From the NCBI GenBank assembly GCA_029558435.1, contig JAKQEZ010000451.1, forward strand, positions 1-64,000: 64,000 nt of DNA. Reading direction: 5' to 3'. The translations under genes were made by a program, and so were the position numbers. This stretch comes from Bacteroidota bacterium (lineage in GTDB: Bacteria > Bacteroidota > Bacteroidia > Flavobacteriales > Crocinitomicaceae). Positions 1 to 9,351 of the stretch are shown here, in pieces; position 1 is the stretch's first letter; each line of letters opens with the position of its first letter. A model generated the notes under the pieces. It did no database searches, was not told the origin of the DNA, and was given only the letters and a program-made list of their open reading frames with translations.

Positions 1-672
1 AGCTATAGTGAAGTAGGTTCCTATACCGTATCAATCATTGCAATTGGTTCTGGAGGATGTGCTGATACATTCGTAATGACAACTCCTATTGATATTCAGA
101 CATCACCAACGGCTGCATTTACCTATGAAACGTCTATTGAGAACATCACCAATGCAACAGTGATTTTTACCAATCAATCAACCAATTATACATCATCAGT
201 TTGGGATTTTGGGAATGGAGAATCATCCACAGAAACAAACCCAATTCATAACTATTATGAGCACAGTGATTTCTTTGTAATGCTTGTTGCAATTAATGAT
301 AATGGTTGTACGGATACAGTTGAATTACTAGTAAAAAACCCTTTGCAGCAAGGTTTGTTTGTTCCTAATGCAGTATCGCCAAGTCACAGTGATTACGAAG
401 TTTCTCATTTCTTACCCAAAGGAATTGGCTTGAAAGAATACCATGTTCAGATTTACGATGATTGGGGCAACCTGATATGGGAATCAACCAAGTTGGATGA
501 ATTAGGAAGACCAGTTGAAGGTTGGGATGGAACTTACCGTGGAGAACCCGTTCAGCAGGATGCTTATGTTTGGAAAATTTCGGCTACATTCTTAGATGAA
601 AGTATTTGGGAAGGAAAAGAATATCCTAAAGGGAAAATTAAAAAATCAGGAACAGTAACAGTAATCAGATAG
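1..672 (+). CDS. Secreted PKD-repeat protein with CHU_C (T9SS type B) sorting domain, 3' end only
   Basis: The frame is open from base 1, so the start lies outside the window and only the last 223 residues are seen. A PKD-type Ig-like repeat is visible, with WDFGNG near visible residue 68 and an HNYYEHSDFFVML strand after it. From about visible residue 118 (LFVPNAVSP) to the end the sequence fits the CHU_C / gliding-motility-associated C-terminal domain, including IYDDWGNLIWES, GWDGTYRG and the DAYVWKISA strand. In known Bacteroidota such tails direct export through the type IX secretion system. The next gene is PorP/SprF-like, 3 bp downstream, and this pairing is common for CHU_C proteins. 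Cargo function is unknown because the N-terminal part is missing. Confidence 0.85.
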   Translation, partial: SYSEVGSYTVSIIAIGSGGCADTFVMTTPIDIQTSPTAAFTYETSIENITNATVIFTNQSTNYTSSVWDFGNGESSTETNPIHNYYEHSDFFVMLVAINDNGCTDTVELLVKNPLQQGLFVPNAVSPSHSDYEVSHFLPKGIGLKEYHVQIYDDWGNLIWESTKLDELGRPVEGWDGTYRGEPVQQDAYVWKISATFLDESIWEGKEYPKGKIKKSGTVTVIR

Positions 673-675
673 AAA

Positions 676-1719
676 ATGAAAAACGTTATCTTATATATTG
701 CAATTATTTTTACAGCTGTTCAGTTGAATGCTCAAGACCCCAATTTTTCTCAGTTTTATAATAATCCCGTTTATTATAATCCCGGTATGGTGTCGTTAAA
801 CAGCGGATATTCGGTTAAATTGCACGCACGTAATTTGTGGGCACCCGTTCCAGGTAGGTTTAATACTTTTGCAGCTTCGTTTGAAGGACAAATAATACCC
901 AAACTAGCAATGGCAGCAAATGTTTATACCGATGTTGCTGGAGAAGCATTACTTAGAACAACAGGTGGTTATTTAACCTATGCTTATCGCCCTGTAGAGA
1001 CAAAAAACTTTATGTTACAAGTGGGGGTAAGTGGTGGAATTATCAATAAATTCATTGATTGGTCAAAATTGCGTTTTTCTGATAATTACCACGAAATTCA
1101 AGGTGAGGTGGGTACAACAGCATTTATTCCACCTAGTTATAGAAGTACCACCTATGCCGATTTTGGTTCGGGAATAGTCGTGCGTTTTAACCACGAAGCA
1201 CGTAAATACAGTGGATATCGTAAAATGATGGCTACATTTGGATTTTCAGCAATGCATTTAACACAACCTAAAGAAGGTTTAATGTTTGGAGGGAAATTGC
1301 CAATTAAATTAGTTGGTTCTTTTAACACAGCTATTTTGGTTAATGAAACAATTATCTCACCTGCTGTGATATATGAAACCCAAAATAAGTTTCAGACTGC
1401 AACCATTGGTTTTTCTGTAATTCAACGCCCCATTGTAGTTGGTGTTTGGGTTAGAAACGAAGGTTTGTTCCGTCGCGCCAATAAATTTGATTCGTTTATC
1501 TTAAATTTTGGTGTTAATTTCCCAACTAAATCAAAACAAACAATAAAAGTGATGTATAGTGTGGATTTTACTATTTCCAAATTGCGGTCAGCTTCTTTTG
1601 GTTCGCATGAATTATCATTGATTTATGATTGGGACGATCGTTTTATGTCACAAAAACACCGTATGAAACGCAGTAGAATGCGCAGGTATCAATGTCCGAA
1701 AGATTTTATGGGGATTTAG
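676..1719 (+). CDS. PorP/SprF family type IX secretion outer membrane protein
   Basis: A 347-residue protein with an N-terminal signal peptide ending near LNAQ (residue 20), followed by the family-typical DPNFSQFYNNPVYYNPG segment and a body of alternating beta strands ending in a basic tail. This matches the PorP/SprF family of outer membrane proteins, which in Flavobacterium helps deliver the CHU_C-tailed adhesin SprB. It sits 3 bp after the CHU_C gene, so the two are probably co-transcribed and functionally paired. I cannot tell core PorP from one of the many SprF-like paralogues. The pairing with an adhesin-like CHU_C protein favours the SprF type. Confidence 0.85.
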   Translation: MKNVILYIAIIFTAVQLNAQDPNFSQFYNNPVYYNPGMVSLNSGYSVKLHARNLWAPVPGRFNTFAASFEGQIIPKLAMAANVYTDVAGEALLRTTGGYLTYAYRPVETKNFMLQVGVSGGIINKFIDWSKLRFSDNYHEIQGEVGTTAFIPPSYRSTTYADFGSGIVVRFNHEARKYSGYRKMMATFGFSAMHLTQPKEGLMFGGKLPIKLVGSFNTAILVNETIISPAVIYETQNKFQTATIGFSVIQRPIVVGVWVRNEGLFRRANKFDSFILNFGVNFPTKSKQTIKVMYSVDFTISKLRSASFGSHELSLIYDWDDRFMSQKHRMKRSRMRRYQCPKDFMGI

Positions 1720-1752
1720 TGTTTTTTTCTATCTTTATAGAAAATTTCACTC

Positions 1753-2001
1753 ATGTCACAAAGCAAAGAGCCAGCATCCAAAAAAAACTTTAATACCTTT
1801 GCCCGATTCTCAACTGTTGGGATACAAATGGGTGTTATCATTGGTGGCTTTGCATTTTTAGGCGATTATTTGGATAAAAAGTATAATAATTCAACACCAT
1901 GGTGGACCCTCGGGTTGGTTTTATTTGGCGTTGCAGCGGGTTTAACTTTGGTTATTCGCGAAGCAATGAGATTTAGTGAACGACAAAATGACAAAAAGTA
2001 A
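1753..2001 (+). CDS. AtpZ/AtpI-type ATP synthase accessory membrane protein
   Basis: An 82-residue protein with two predicted membrane helices: IQMGVIIGGFAFLGDYLDKKY, and a TLGLVLFGVAAGLTLVIREA-like segment near the C-terminus. The glycine-rich first helix followed by LDKKY and PWW is typical of AtpZ/AtpI proteins, which assist assembly or Mg2+ supply of the F1Fo ATP synthase. It heads the atp cluster, 33 bp after the porP-like stop, and overlaps the next gene by 14 bp. Assignment rests on the short pattern plus position, so the family name is more secure than any detailed role. Confidence 0.75.
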   Translation: MSQSKEPASKKNFNTFARFSTVGIQMGVIIGGFAFLGDYLDKKYNNSTPWWTLGLVLFGVAAGLTLVIREAMRFSERQNDKK

Positions 2002-2380
2002 ATACATTTCTTTGATAGTTGCAGCAACTTTAATTTGTTTGTTGCTCTTTGGTGCTTTGCATTATTTTAAAATACTTAGTTTGCCTATAAAATTGTTTGG
2101 GTTGATTAATGTTGTGATTCCAGCATTGTTTTTAGGAAGTATTTATGTTGTTTCGGGCGATAAAAGCAAGGTAGAAGTATTTGTACAACGGTTTATGATT
2201 CTTACTACCTTTCAATTGCTGACCAATTTATTTTTAATTGCGGCAGTTTGGTATGTTGCAAAACCTTATTTAAAGCAATTTGGACTTCAATTAATTAGTG
2301 TGTTTATTCTTTTAATGGCAATTCAATCAATCTTGTTGATTAGATTTAGTGTCACCCAATCAAACAAAAAAAATAATTAA
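1988..2380 (+). CDS. Small four-helix membrane protein in the atp cluster
   Basis: I start it at the ATG at 1988. A GTG at 1976 in the same frame would add four residues, but the ATG gives the more natural MTKSKYISLIVAATL start. The product has 130 residues and about four hydrophobic segments (near residues 7-25, 35-53, 68-88 and 95-115). I do not recognise a family. Its place between the atpZ-like gene, which it overlaps by 14 bp, and atpB is where AtpI-like ATP synthase accessory proteins usually sit, so a role in ATP synthase assembly is inferred from position only. Confidence 0.7.
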   Translation: MTKSKYISLIVAATLICLLLFGALHYFKILSLPIKLFGLINVVIPALFLGSIYVVSGDKSKVEVFVQRFMILTTFQLLTNLFLIAAVWYVAKPYLKQFGLQLISVFILLMAIQSILLIRFSVTQSNKKNN

Positions 2381-2420
2381 AAAACTTACTTATTTATACC
2401 AATTCTTAAGAAAGTTTAGC

Positions 2421-2428
2421 TACCTTTG
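2421..2428 (+). promoter_or_regulatory. Candidate -7 box upstream of atpB
   Basis: TACCTTTG matches the Bacteroidota -7 consensus TAnnTTTG and lies 39 bp before the atpB ATG. No TTG -33 element is seen at the usual 18-20 bp spacing, so this is a weak call. If real, atpB and downstream genes have their own start in addition to read-through from atpZ. Confidence 0.4.
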
Positions 2429-2466
2429 CGCCAAATTTTTAAAGTATATCCAAAGTTTTTGGTGTG

Positions 2467-3582
2467 ATGATTGGACAAAATACAATAAAATCAATAGTAT
2501 TAGCCGTAGCAGTTTTGCTAGGTTGTACGGTATCTTATGCTGAAACAACGCATAAAGAAGATGAGTTAGAATTAGTGCATGAGTTTAACGTGAGTGAATT
2601 CATTATGCATCACATTAAAGATGCGCACGAAATTCATTTGTGGGGTGGAGCACACGATGGTGTTTCAATTTATTTGCCAATGATTTTGTTGGATAATGGT
2701 ACAAAAGTTTTTTCTTCGTCGTTATTGTATCACGGTGAAGAGAAAATAGCTGTTGATCATGCAACACACGATTCTATTCACTATACAGTAGGTGTTGGAG
2801 CTGCAGAAGGATATGCTTTGTATCATGAAAAAGTATATAAATTAGAAAACGGAGAATTGCATTTTCAAGACGGGCATCCGCACAATGCAAAACCAACAAG
2901 TTTGTCAATTACAAAAAACGTAGTTGTCTTGTTTTTGGTTTCGTTGATTGTGTGCTGGTTTGCGTTTTCAACAGCTAAGCATTATAAGAAAAATGGAGCA
3001 GTTGCACCAAAAGGTATTGCTAAATTTATTGAGCCTTTAGTAATTTTTGTGCGTGATGATATTGCGAAAGATAATATCGGTGAGCATAAATACCAAAAAT
3101 ACACGCCGTATTTATTAACGGTATTCTTTTTCGTATTGACAGGAAACTTGTTGGGGTTGGTTCCAATGTTGGCAGCAAATTTAACAGGTAATATTACCAT
3201 TACTTTCTTTTTAGCTGTTTGCACATTGTTAGCAACAGTATTGTCGGGTAATAAAAATTACTGGCAACACATTTTTGCAACACCAGGAGTGCCAAAACCT
3301 TTGTTAATTATCATGATGCCAATTGAGTTGGTAGGTATTTTAACAAAACCATTTGCCTTGATGATTCGTTTGTTTGCTAACATGACAGCAGGTCACGTAA
3401 TTATCTTAGCATTCATCGGAATTATCTTTATCAATAAAAATATTGCTTGGGGAGCGTTATCAGTTCCTATGGCATTGTTTATTTCGGTATTGGAGATATT
3501 GGTAGCGTTTTTACAAGCTTACTTATTTGCGATGCTTTCAGCATTGTTTATCGGGGCAGCAGTAGAAGAAGCGCACCACTAA
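2467..3582 (+). CDS. atpB: F1Fo ATP synthase subunit a
   Basis: A 371-residue integral membrane subunit that forms the proton half-channels facing the c-ring. The key motif MIRLFANMTAGHVI carries the essential arginine. Further helices are visible at VVLFLVSLIVCWFAF, LLTVFFFVLTGNLLGLVPM and the C-terminal LEILVAFLQAYLFAMLSALFIG. As in other Bacteroidota, there is a long N-terminal extension: a signal-like hydrophobic stretch and about 100 soluble residues including HIKDAHEIHLWGG. I use the ATG at 2467; a GTG just before it (2464) is also in frame. It is followed by atpE after 35 bp. Confidence 0.96.
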   Translation: MIGQNTIKSIVLAVAVLLGCTVSYAETTHKEDELELVHEFNVSEFIMHHIKDAHEIHLWGGAHDGVSIYLPMILLDNGTKVFSSSLLYHGEEKIAVDHATHDSIHYTVGVGAAEGYALYHEKVYKLENGELHFQDGHPHNAKPTSLSITKNVVVLFLVSLIVCWFAFSTAKHYKKNGAVAPKGIAKFIEPLVIFVRDDIAKDNIGEHKYQKYTPYLLTVFFFVLTGNLLGLVPMLAANLTGNITITFFLAVCTLLATVLSGNKNYWQHIFATPGVPKPLLIIMMPIELVGILTKPFALMIRLFANMTAGHVIILAFIGIIFINKNIAWGALSVPMALFISVLEILVAFLQAYLFAMLSALFIGAAVEEAHH

Positions 3583-3611
3583 TTAAATAGTAATTTGTTA
3601 ACTTAAAATAA

Positions 3612-3824
<213 letters not shown>

Positions 3825-3835
3825 GAAAGCCAAGT

Positions 3836-3862
3836 CGGTTTGCAACGGTTGGTTGCAAACCG
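3836..3862 (+). terminator. Perfect 11-bp hairpin between atpE and atpF
   Basis: CGGTTTGCAAC (3836-3846) is perfectly complementary to GTTGCAAACCG (3852-3862), with the five-base loop GGTTG. The following bases are ATTTATTTAAACG, so the U-run is poor. It is better read as a partial terminator or an mRNA 3'-end protecting stem than as a full terminator. It sits 11 bp after the atpE stop and 34 bp before atpF, where uneven expression of subunits would be useful. Confidence 0.7.
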
Positions 3863-3896
3863 ATTTATTTAAACGTTAATAGCAAATAAAAATAAA

Positions 3897-4391
3897 ATGG
3901 AATTAATTACACCGGATTTAGGATTGTTATTTTGGACGGGACTTGTTTTCGTACTATTGTTGTTTATTTTGACAAAATTTGCGTGGAAACCTATTTTGAA
4001 TATGGTGAACACACGTGAGCAAAAGATAACAGAAGCATTAGAATTAGCTGAAAAAACAAAAGCAGAAATGCAACAGTTGGCAGCTCAAAACGAGGCCTTG
4101 TTGAAAGAAGCACGTGCAGAACGCGACACAATGATTAAAGAAGCAAAAGCTACAGCTGATAAAATGGTTGATGATGCAAAATCAAAAGCTAAAGAAGAAG
4201 CTGAAAAAGTATTGGAAGGTGCTCGTGCATCTATCAATGCTGAGAAAGCAGCAGCAGTTGCAGAATTGAAAGCACAAATGGCAGCATTCTCAATTGAAAT
4301 TGCTGAAAAAGTGGTGCGTGAAAATTTATCAAGCGATGAAAAACAAAAAACATTGGCTGATAAATTAGTTGAAGAAATTAATTTGAATTAA
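3897..4391 (+). CDS. atpF: F1Fo ATP synthase subunit b
   Basis: A 164-residue peripheral stalk subunit. One N-terminal membrane helix (LLFWTGLVFVLLLFILTKF, residues about 9-27) is followed by the conserved WKPI and then a long alanine/glutamate/lysine-rich helix (about 35-145) predicted to form the dimeric stalk. Length matches the family. It lies 6 bp before atpH. Confidence 0.95.
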   Translation: MELITPDLGLLFWTGLVFVLLLFILTKFAWKPILNMVNTREQKITEALELAEKTKAEMQQLAAQNEALLKEARAERDTMIKEAKATADKMVDDAKSKAKEEAEKVLEGARASINAEKAAAVAELKAQMAAFSIEIAEKVVRENLSSDEKQKTLADKLVEEINLN

Positions 4392-4397
4392 TAAAAG

Positions 4398-4931
4398 ATG
4401 AAAGGTACAAAATCAGCATCGAGATATGCAAAAGCTTTGCTTGAATTGGCTGTTGAAGGCAATCAAGTTGATGCAGTTTTGAATGATATGAAGTATCTTG
4501 CATCTGTTGCGAATAGTTCTCGTGACTTTCAATTGCTTTTACAATCACCAATTATCAATTCTGATAAGAAAGTAGCAATTTTTAATGAATTATTTGGTTC
4601 ATTTCAAAAGTTGAGTACGGCTTTTATCGAGTTGATTACCAAAAAAGGTAGAGAAGCATTGATTGCAGATATTGCAAATTCTTTCGAAGATCAAGTGAAT
4701 TTATACAAAGGAATTACACCAGTTACAATTACATCTGCTGTACCTTTGCATGAAGACGCTAAGAAAAAGATATTGGAAAAAATTAAACAAATTACAACAA
4801 ATAATGTTGAGTTGACTGAAAAAGTTGATGCTTTATTAATTGGTGGATTTATCGTTAGAGCAGGTGATAAGCAAATTGATGCATCTGTTGCTAATCAATT
4901 AAATAATTTAAAACAACGTTTATCAAGATAA
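4398..4931 (+). CDS. atpH: F1Fo ATP synthase subunit delta
   Basis: A 177-residue protein starting with the typical delta/OSCP pattern [15 protein letters not shown], followed by an all-alpha N-terminal domain and the C-terminal [25 protein letters not shown] signature. It links the peripheral stalk to the top of the F1 head. It lies between atpF and atpA in the usual bacterial order. Confidence 0.95.
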   Translation: MKGTKSASRYAKALLELAVEGNQVDAVLNDMKYLASVANSSRDFQLLLQSPIINSDKKVAIFNELFGSFQKLSTAFIELITKKGREALIADIANSFEDQVNLYKGITPVTITSAVPLHEDAKKKILEKIKQITTNNVELTEKVDALLIGGFIVRAGDKQIDASVANQLNNLKQRLSR

Positions 4932-4968
4932 TCCGTCATTACGGTGTCTAAATAAAACTTTAGAAATT

Positions 4969-6543
4969 ATGGCAGAAGTTAAACCAGCAGAAGTATCTGC
5001 AATTTTAAGAGAGCAATTATCAGGCTTACGCTCTGAATCAGAATTGCAAGAAGTTGGAACAGTTCTTCAAATCGGTGATGGTATTGCACGCATCTACGGT
5101 TTGAATGGTGTTCAATACGGTGAATTAGTGGAGTTCAATGGGGGTATCAATGGTATCGCATTGAACTTGGAAGAAGATAACGTAGGTGTCGTTGTATTAG
5201 GACGTTCTACAGAGGTTAAAGAAGGTGATACTGCAAAACGTACAGGTCGCATCGCATCAGTAAAAGTTGGTGAAGGTGTTGTTGGACGTGTTGTTGACAC
5301 TTTAGGTAACCCAATTGATGGTAAAGGACCAATTGCTGGTGAGTTGTTTGAAATGCCAATCGAGCGTAAAGCGCCAGGTGTTATCTACCGTCAGCCGGTT
5401 ACTGAGCCATTACAAACTGGAGTTAAAGCGGTTGATGCGATGATTCCAATTGGACGTGGACAACGTGAGTTGGTGATTGGTGACCGTCAAACTGGTAAAA
5501 CAACTGTTTGTATCGATACAATCATAAACCAAAAAGAATTTTACGATAGAGGAGAACCTGTTTACTGTATCTATGTTGCTGTTGGTCAAAAAGGATCAAC
5601 TGTTGCAGGTATCCTTAAAAAATTAGAAGATGCTGGAGCAATGGCGTATACAACTATCGTTGCTGCTAACGCTTCTGACCCAGCTCCAATGCAGTTCTAT
5701 GCTCCTATGACAGGTGCTGCAATTGGTGAGTATTTCCGTGATACTGGTCGCCCAGCATTAATCATTTATGATGATTTATCTAAACAAGCGGTAGCTTACC
5801 GTGAGGTGTCATTATTGTTACGTCGTCCTCCAGGTCGTGAGGCTTACCCAGGTGACGTATTCTACTTACACTCTCGTTTGTTAGAGCGTGCAGCGAAAAT
5901 CATTAACGATGATGAAATTGCAGCAAAAATGAACGATTTACCAGAATCTTTGAAAGGTAAAGTAAAAGGTGGAGGTTCTTTGACAGCATTGCCTATCATT
6001 GAAACACAAGCTGGTGACGTATCTGCATATATCCCAACAAACGTAATTTCAATTACAGATGGACAAATTTTCTTGGAGTCTGACTTGTTCAACTCTGGTA
6101 TTCGTCCAGCTATCAACGTTGGTATCTCTGTATCACGTGTAGGTGGTAACGCGCAAATTAAATCAATGAAAAAGGTAGCTGGTACTTTAAAATTAGACCA
6201 AGCACAATACCGTGAATTGGAAGCGTTTGCTAAATTTGGTTCTGACTTGGATGCTGCAACTAAAGCAGTATTGGACAAAGGAGCAAGAAACGTTGAAATC
6301 TTGAAACAACGTGAAGGTGACCCAATGTCGGTTGAAAAACAAATTGCAATCATCTACGTTGGAACAAAAGGATTGATTCAAAATGTTCCAGTTGAAAAAG
6401 TTAAAGAATTCGAAAAAGAATACTTGAACTTCTTAGATGCAAAACATGCAGATGTATTGGCTCGCTTAAAAGCTGGTAAATACGAAGACGCTGATACAGA
6501 TGTGTTAGCAAAAGTTGCAAAAGAAATCGCTTCTAAATATTAA
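4969..6543 (+). CDS. atpA: F1Fo ATP synthase subunit alpha
   Basis: A 524-residue F1 subunit. Seen are the N-terminal beta-barrel ([14 protein letters not shown]), the P-loop GDRQTGKTT near residue 172, the [36 protein letters not shown] segment carrying Walker B and the arginine-rich catalytic interface, and the [18 protein letters not shown] motif. Alpha subunits bind nucleotide without hydrolysing it. The beta subunit gene (atpD) is not next to it. The subunit-a-to-gamma block ends here without atpD/atpC, and those genes must lie elsewhere. Confidence 0.97.
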   Translation: MAEVKPAEVSAILREQLSGLRSESELQEVGTVLQIGDGIARIYGLNGVQYGELVEFNGGINGIALNLEEDNVGVVVLGRSTEVKEGDTAKRTGRIASVKVGEGVVGRVVDTLGNPIDGKGPIAGELFEMPIERKAPGVIYRQPVTEPLQTGVKAVDAMIPIGRGQRELVIGDRQTGKTTVCIDTIINQKEFYDRGEPVYCIYVAVGQKGSTVAGILKKLEDAGAMAYTTIVAANASDPAPMQFYAPMTGAAIGEYFRDTGRPALIIYDDLSKQAVAYREVSLLLRRPPGREAYPGDVFYLHSRLLERAAKIINDDEIAAKMNDLPESLKGKVKGGGSLTALPIIETQAGDVSAYIPTNVISITDGQIFLESDLFNSGIRPAINVGISVSRVGGNAQIKSMKKVAGTLKLDQAQYRELEAFAKFGSDLDAATKAVLDKGARNVEILKQREGDPMSVEKQIAIIYVGTKGLIQNVPVEKVKEFEKEYLNFLDAKHADVLARLKAGKYEDADTDVLAKVAKEIASKY

Positions 6544-6562
6544 TAATTTGAAGTACAAAACT

Positions 6563-6605
6563 AAGAGAATGGGAATTTTATAAGTTTATTAGATTCCCTT
6601 CTCTT
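6563..6605 (+). terminator. Long imperfect hairpin between atpA and atpG
   Basis: AAGAGAA-T-GGGAAT pairs with ATTCCCTTCTCTT, giving a 13-bp stem with one bulged T (6570), arms at 6563-6576 and 6593-6605 and a 16-base loop. The downstream sequence TATATAATTTTAAATTG is only weakly T-rich. It may attenuate read-through into atpG or stabilise the atpA end. Confidence 0.55.
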
Positions 6606-6648
6606 TATATAATTTTAAATTGTTTACTTCAAATTCATAATTCAAATT

Positions 6649-7524
6649 ATGGCAAGTTTAAAGGAAATACGTAACAGGATTACTTCAGTGAAATCAACCA
6701 TGCAGATTACCTCTGCAATGAAAATGGTTTCTGCAGCAAAATTGAAACGTGCGCAAGATGCAATTACTCAAATGCGCCCTTATGCTGAAAAAATGCATGA
6801 GATTTTAGGTAATTTGAGCGCAACTTTGGATATTTCAAGCAATGCGTATGCCGCTGAACGCCCTGTGAAAAATGTATTGGTTATTGCAATTACATCCAAC
6901 AGAGGTTTGTGTGGAGGTTTTAATAACAACGTTTTGAAAAGAGTAAATCAATTGGTAAATGGTGATTTAGCTGATTCAAATCCACGTATTCTTTGTTTGG
7001 GTAAAAAAGCAAAAGATGCCTACAAAAAAGGTAATTTTTATTATGTAAATGATGTAATTGCACCTGTTGAAGATATTTTCTCTGATTTAACATTTGAAAA
7101 TGCTTCAACTATTGCAAATGACTTGATGAAACGTTTCGTTAACAAAGAATTTGATAAAGTTGTAGTTGTTTACAATAAATTCTTAAACGCAGCAACGCAA
7201 GACATAATTACAGAACAAATTTTACCTATCGTTAAAAACGAACAAACAGGTGGTAACAAAAATGCAGAATATATTTTTGAACCTTCAAAGCAAGAAATTG
7301 TTGAAGATTTAATTCCAAAATCATTAAAAATTCAATTGTTCAAAGCTTTGTTGGATTCAAATGCTGCTGAACATGGTGCACGTATGACGGCAATGCACAA
7401 AGCAACGGATAATGCAAATGAGTTGCAACGTTCATTGACTATTTCATACAACAAAGCACGCCAAGCTGCTATTACAAACGAAATCTTAGAAATCGTTGGT
7501 GGAGCAGAAGCATTGAATGCATAA
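6649..7524 (+). CDS. atpG: F1Fo ATP synthase subunit gamma
   Basis: A 291-residue central rotor subunit. The N-terminal helix has the conserved KEIRNRITSVKSTMQITSAMKMVSAAKL-type pattern. The middle holds ITSNRGLCGGFN, and the C-terminal helix ends with SYNKARQAAITNEILEIVGGAEAL. Length and order fit the family. It is separated from atpA by 105 bp containing a hairpin, and it is closed by a clear terminator, so it is the last gene of this ATP synthase block. Confidence 0.97.
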   Translation: MASLKEIRNRITSVKSTMQITSAMKMVSAAKLKRAQDAITQMRPYAEKMHEILGNLSATLDISSNAYAAERPVKNVLVIAITSNRGLCGGFNNNVLKRVNQLVNGDLADSNPRILCLGKKAKDAYKKGNFYYVNDVIAPVEDIFSDLTFENASTIANDLMKRFVNKEFDKVVVVYNKFLNAATQDIITEQILPIVKNEQTGGNKNAEYIFEPSKQEIVEDLIPKSLKIQLFKALLDSNAAEHGARMTAMHKATDNANELQRSLTISYNKARQAAITNEILEIVGGAEALNA

Positions 7525-7545
7525 ATTAAACTAGAATCAATAAAG

Positions 7546-7583
7546 AATCCCTTTCAATTTTTGGAAGGGATTTTTATTTTTTG
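7546..7583 (+). terminator. Rho-independent terminator after atpG
   Basis: AATCCCTTTC (7546-7555) pairs with GGAAGGGATT (7563-7572) in a 10-bp stem with an AATTTTT loop, followed by a T-rich run. It closes the atp cluster before rsmI. Confidence 0.85.
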
Positions 7584-7608
7584 GTAACTTAGCTAAAAAT
7601 ATTAGAAC

Positions 7609-8286
7609 ATGTCAAAATTGTGTTTGGTTCCTACACCAATTGGAAATTTAGAAGATATTACATTAAGAGCCATCCGCTATTTGCAAGAAGCTGATTTCAT
7701 CTTGGCAGAAGATACGCGCGTAACCAAGAAGTTGTTAGCGCATTTAAACATATCTAAAAACGTTTTTCCTTTTCATGCGCATAATGAACACAATGCATTA
7801 AACAATGTTGTGCAACGTATTCAAACTTCTGAATTAGTGGTGTTGGTATCTGATGCAGGTACACCCGGAATTTCAGATCCAGGATTTTTATTGGTACGTG
7901 AGTGTGTAAAAAACGAAATTAATATTGAATGTTTGCCCGGACCAACAGCATTCGTTCCAGCACTAGTAGCAAGTGGATTTCCGTGTGATAAATTTGTATT
8001 TGAAGGTTTTCTACCACACAAAAAAGGACGCCAAACACGCTTACAAATTTTGGCCGAAGAATCCAGAACAATTGTTTTGTATGAATCGCCCCACCGTTTA
8101 GTTAAATTATTGGGACAAATTGAAGAATTTATGGGCAAAGAACGCCAAGTGTGTGTTGTTCGTGAATTGACTAAAATATACGAAGAATACCAACGTGGAA
8201 CCGCCGAAGAAGTAAAACAACATTATGAAAAACATGAACCGAAAGGTGAAATTGTTGTAATAATTGAAGGGAAATCAAAAGAATGA
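7609..8286 (+). CDS. rsmI: 16S rRNA (cytidine-1402-2'-O)-methyltransferase RsmI
   Basis: A 225-residue SAM-dependent tetrapyrrole-methylase-fold enzyme. Diagnostic motifs are LVPTPIGNLEDITLRA at the N-terminus, LAEDTRVTKKLL, VSDAGTPGISDPG and EGFLPHKKGR, all typical of RsmI (YraL), which methylates the ribose of C1402 in the decoding centre. It is shorter than the E. coli protein (about 286 aa) because the C-terminal extension is absent, which is usual in Bacteroidota. It overlaps the next gene by 4 bp. Confidence 0.95.
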   Translation: MSKLCLVPTPIGNLEDITLRAIRYLQEADFILAEDTRVTKKLLAHLNISKNVFPFHAHNEHNALNNVVQRIQTSELVVLVSDAGTPGISDPGFLLVRECVKNEINIECLPGPTAFVPALVASGFPCDKFVFEGFLPHKKGRQTRLQILAEESRTIVLYESPHRLVKLLGQIEEFMGKERQVCVVRELTKIYEEYQRGTAEEVKQHYEKHEPKGEIVVIIEGKSKE

Positions 8287-9308
8287 TTACACAAGCATAT
8301 CAATTAGTAAAAAAAGGAGATGCCACAACCGCATTTCAAATGAATTCAGTACAATTACCTTCTTTGCAATCACACGAAGTGCTGATTAAAGTGGAGGCTT
8401 TTGGATTAAATTATGCTGATGTGATGGCACGCAATGGTTTATACCGCGAAGCACCGCCAATGCCTTGTGTATTGGGCTATGAAGTTGTAGGCGAAGTAAT
8501 TGAAGTAGGAGCGTCTGAACAGCAATCTTTAATAGGAAAAAGAGTAGTAGGGTTTACACGTTTTGGTGGCTATGCACAACATGCCATCACCACCATAGAT
8601 GCTATTTCTGAAATAGGAGACATGCCAACCAATAACGCTTTAGCCTTGGCAACGCAAGGAGTTACTGCTTATTACATGGCAAATTATATTTCACCCCTAC
8701 GCATAGGAGAAAAAGTATTGATTCATGCAGCAGCTGGAGGTGTTGGAACGTTGTTGATACAATTAGCAAAATTATCAGGAGCGGTTGTTGTGGCTAAAGT
8801 AAGTTCGGCTGAAAAAGAAGCAAAATGCAAGGAATTGGGGGCCGATTTTACAGTGAACTATAAGAAAGAAGATTATGTGGAATTCATAAATCGACATATC
8901 GAACTATTTCGATTAGATGCCTCGTTTAACCCCATAGGTGGCTCAACCTTCAAAAAAGACAAACAAGTTCTTGGTTTTGGTTCACGATTATTTTTATTTG
9001 GAGGCTCGCAACTTTCCGAAGGTAAAATGGGGATATTATCGCAACTCAATTTTTTACGCAAAATGGGTGTTCTAATTCCAGCTTTTCAAATGATGCAGTC
9101 AAAAAGCATCATTGGGGTTAATATGTTAAAGATTGCCGATAACAAGCCAGAAGTGTTAAAACATTGTTTAAATGCGGTGGTAGAGCTTTATAAATTAGGG
9201 AAAATAAAAACAGAAAATGGTGGTGATTACCAACATACAGCGCTATCAGAAGCTCATGATTTATTAGAATCGGGTAAATCTATCGGAAAAATTGCCATCT
9301 ACTGGTAA
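8283..9308 (+). CDS. Zinc-independent MDR oxidoreductase (quinone oxidoreductase / VAT-1-like)
   Basis: A 341-residue medium-chain dehydrogenase/reductase. The N-terminal GroES-like part has LNYADVMARNGLYREAPPMPCVLGYEVVGEV, and the Rossmann part has AAAGGVGTLLIQLAKLSGAVVVAKVSS. The zinc-ligand pattern of classical alcohol dehydrogenases is missing, and the sequence fits quinone-oxidoreductase/VAT-1-like members that reduce C=C or quinone substrates with NAD(P)H. Substrate unknown. The segment INRHIELFRLDASFNPIGG includes a degenerate copy of the 20-bp palindrome (8896-8915) just before the conserved NPIGG. Confidence 0.85.
   Translation: MITQAYQLVKKGDATTAFQMNSVQLPSLQSHEVLIKVEAFGLNYADVMARNGLYREAPPMPCVLGYEVVGEVIEVGASEQQSLIGKRVVGFTRFGGYAQHAITTIDAISEIGDMPTNNALALATQGVTAYYMANYISPLRIGEKVLIHAAAGGVGTLLIQLAKLSGAVVVAKVSSAEKEAKCKELGADFTVNYKKEDYVEFINRHIELFRLDASFNPIGGSTFKKDKQVLGFGSRLFLFGGSQLSEGKMGILSQLNFLRKMGVLIPAFQMMQSKSIIGVNMLKIADNKPEVLKHCLNAVVELYKLGKIKTENGGDYQHTALSEAHDLLESGKSIGKIAIYW
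8896..8915. repeat. ATATCG-N8-CGATAT palindrome, degenerate copy inside the MDR gene
   Basis: Sequence ATATCGAACTATTTCGATTA. It differs from the reverse complement of the copies at 23262 and 26001 only in the last two bases. Read in the gene frame it encodes (H)IELFRL. This is the only copy left of 22 kb, and the match is imperfect, so it could be chance. Confidence 0.45.
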
Positions 9309-9351
9309 GCAATGTTTTTTTAATTAAATTTACATCAAAATTAATTTCGCA

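Noticed and set aside
2349..2543. 64-aa plus-strand open frame between the small atp membrane protein and atpB
   Set aside because: It spans the atpB promoter region and start in another frame and its product has no recognisable pattern.
5862..6353. 163-aa open frame on the minus strand inside atpA
   Set aside because: It is antisense to a strongly conserved ATP synthase gene and its translation resembles no protein; it arises from codon bias of atpA.
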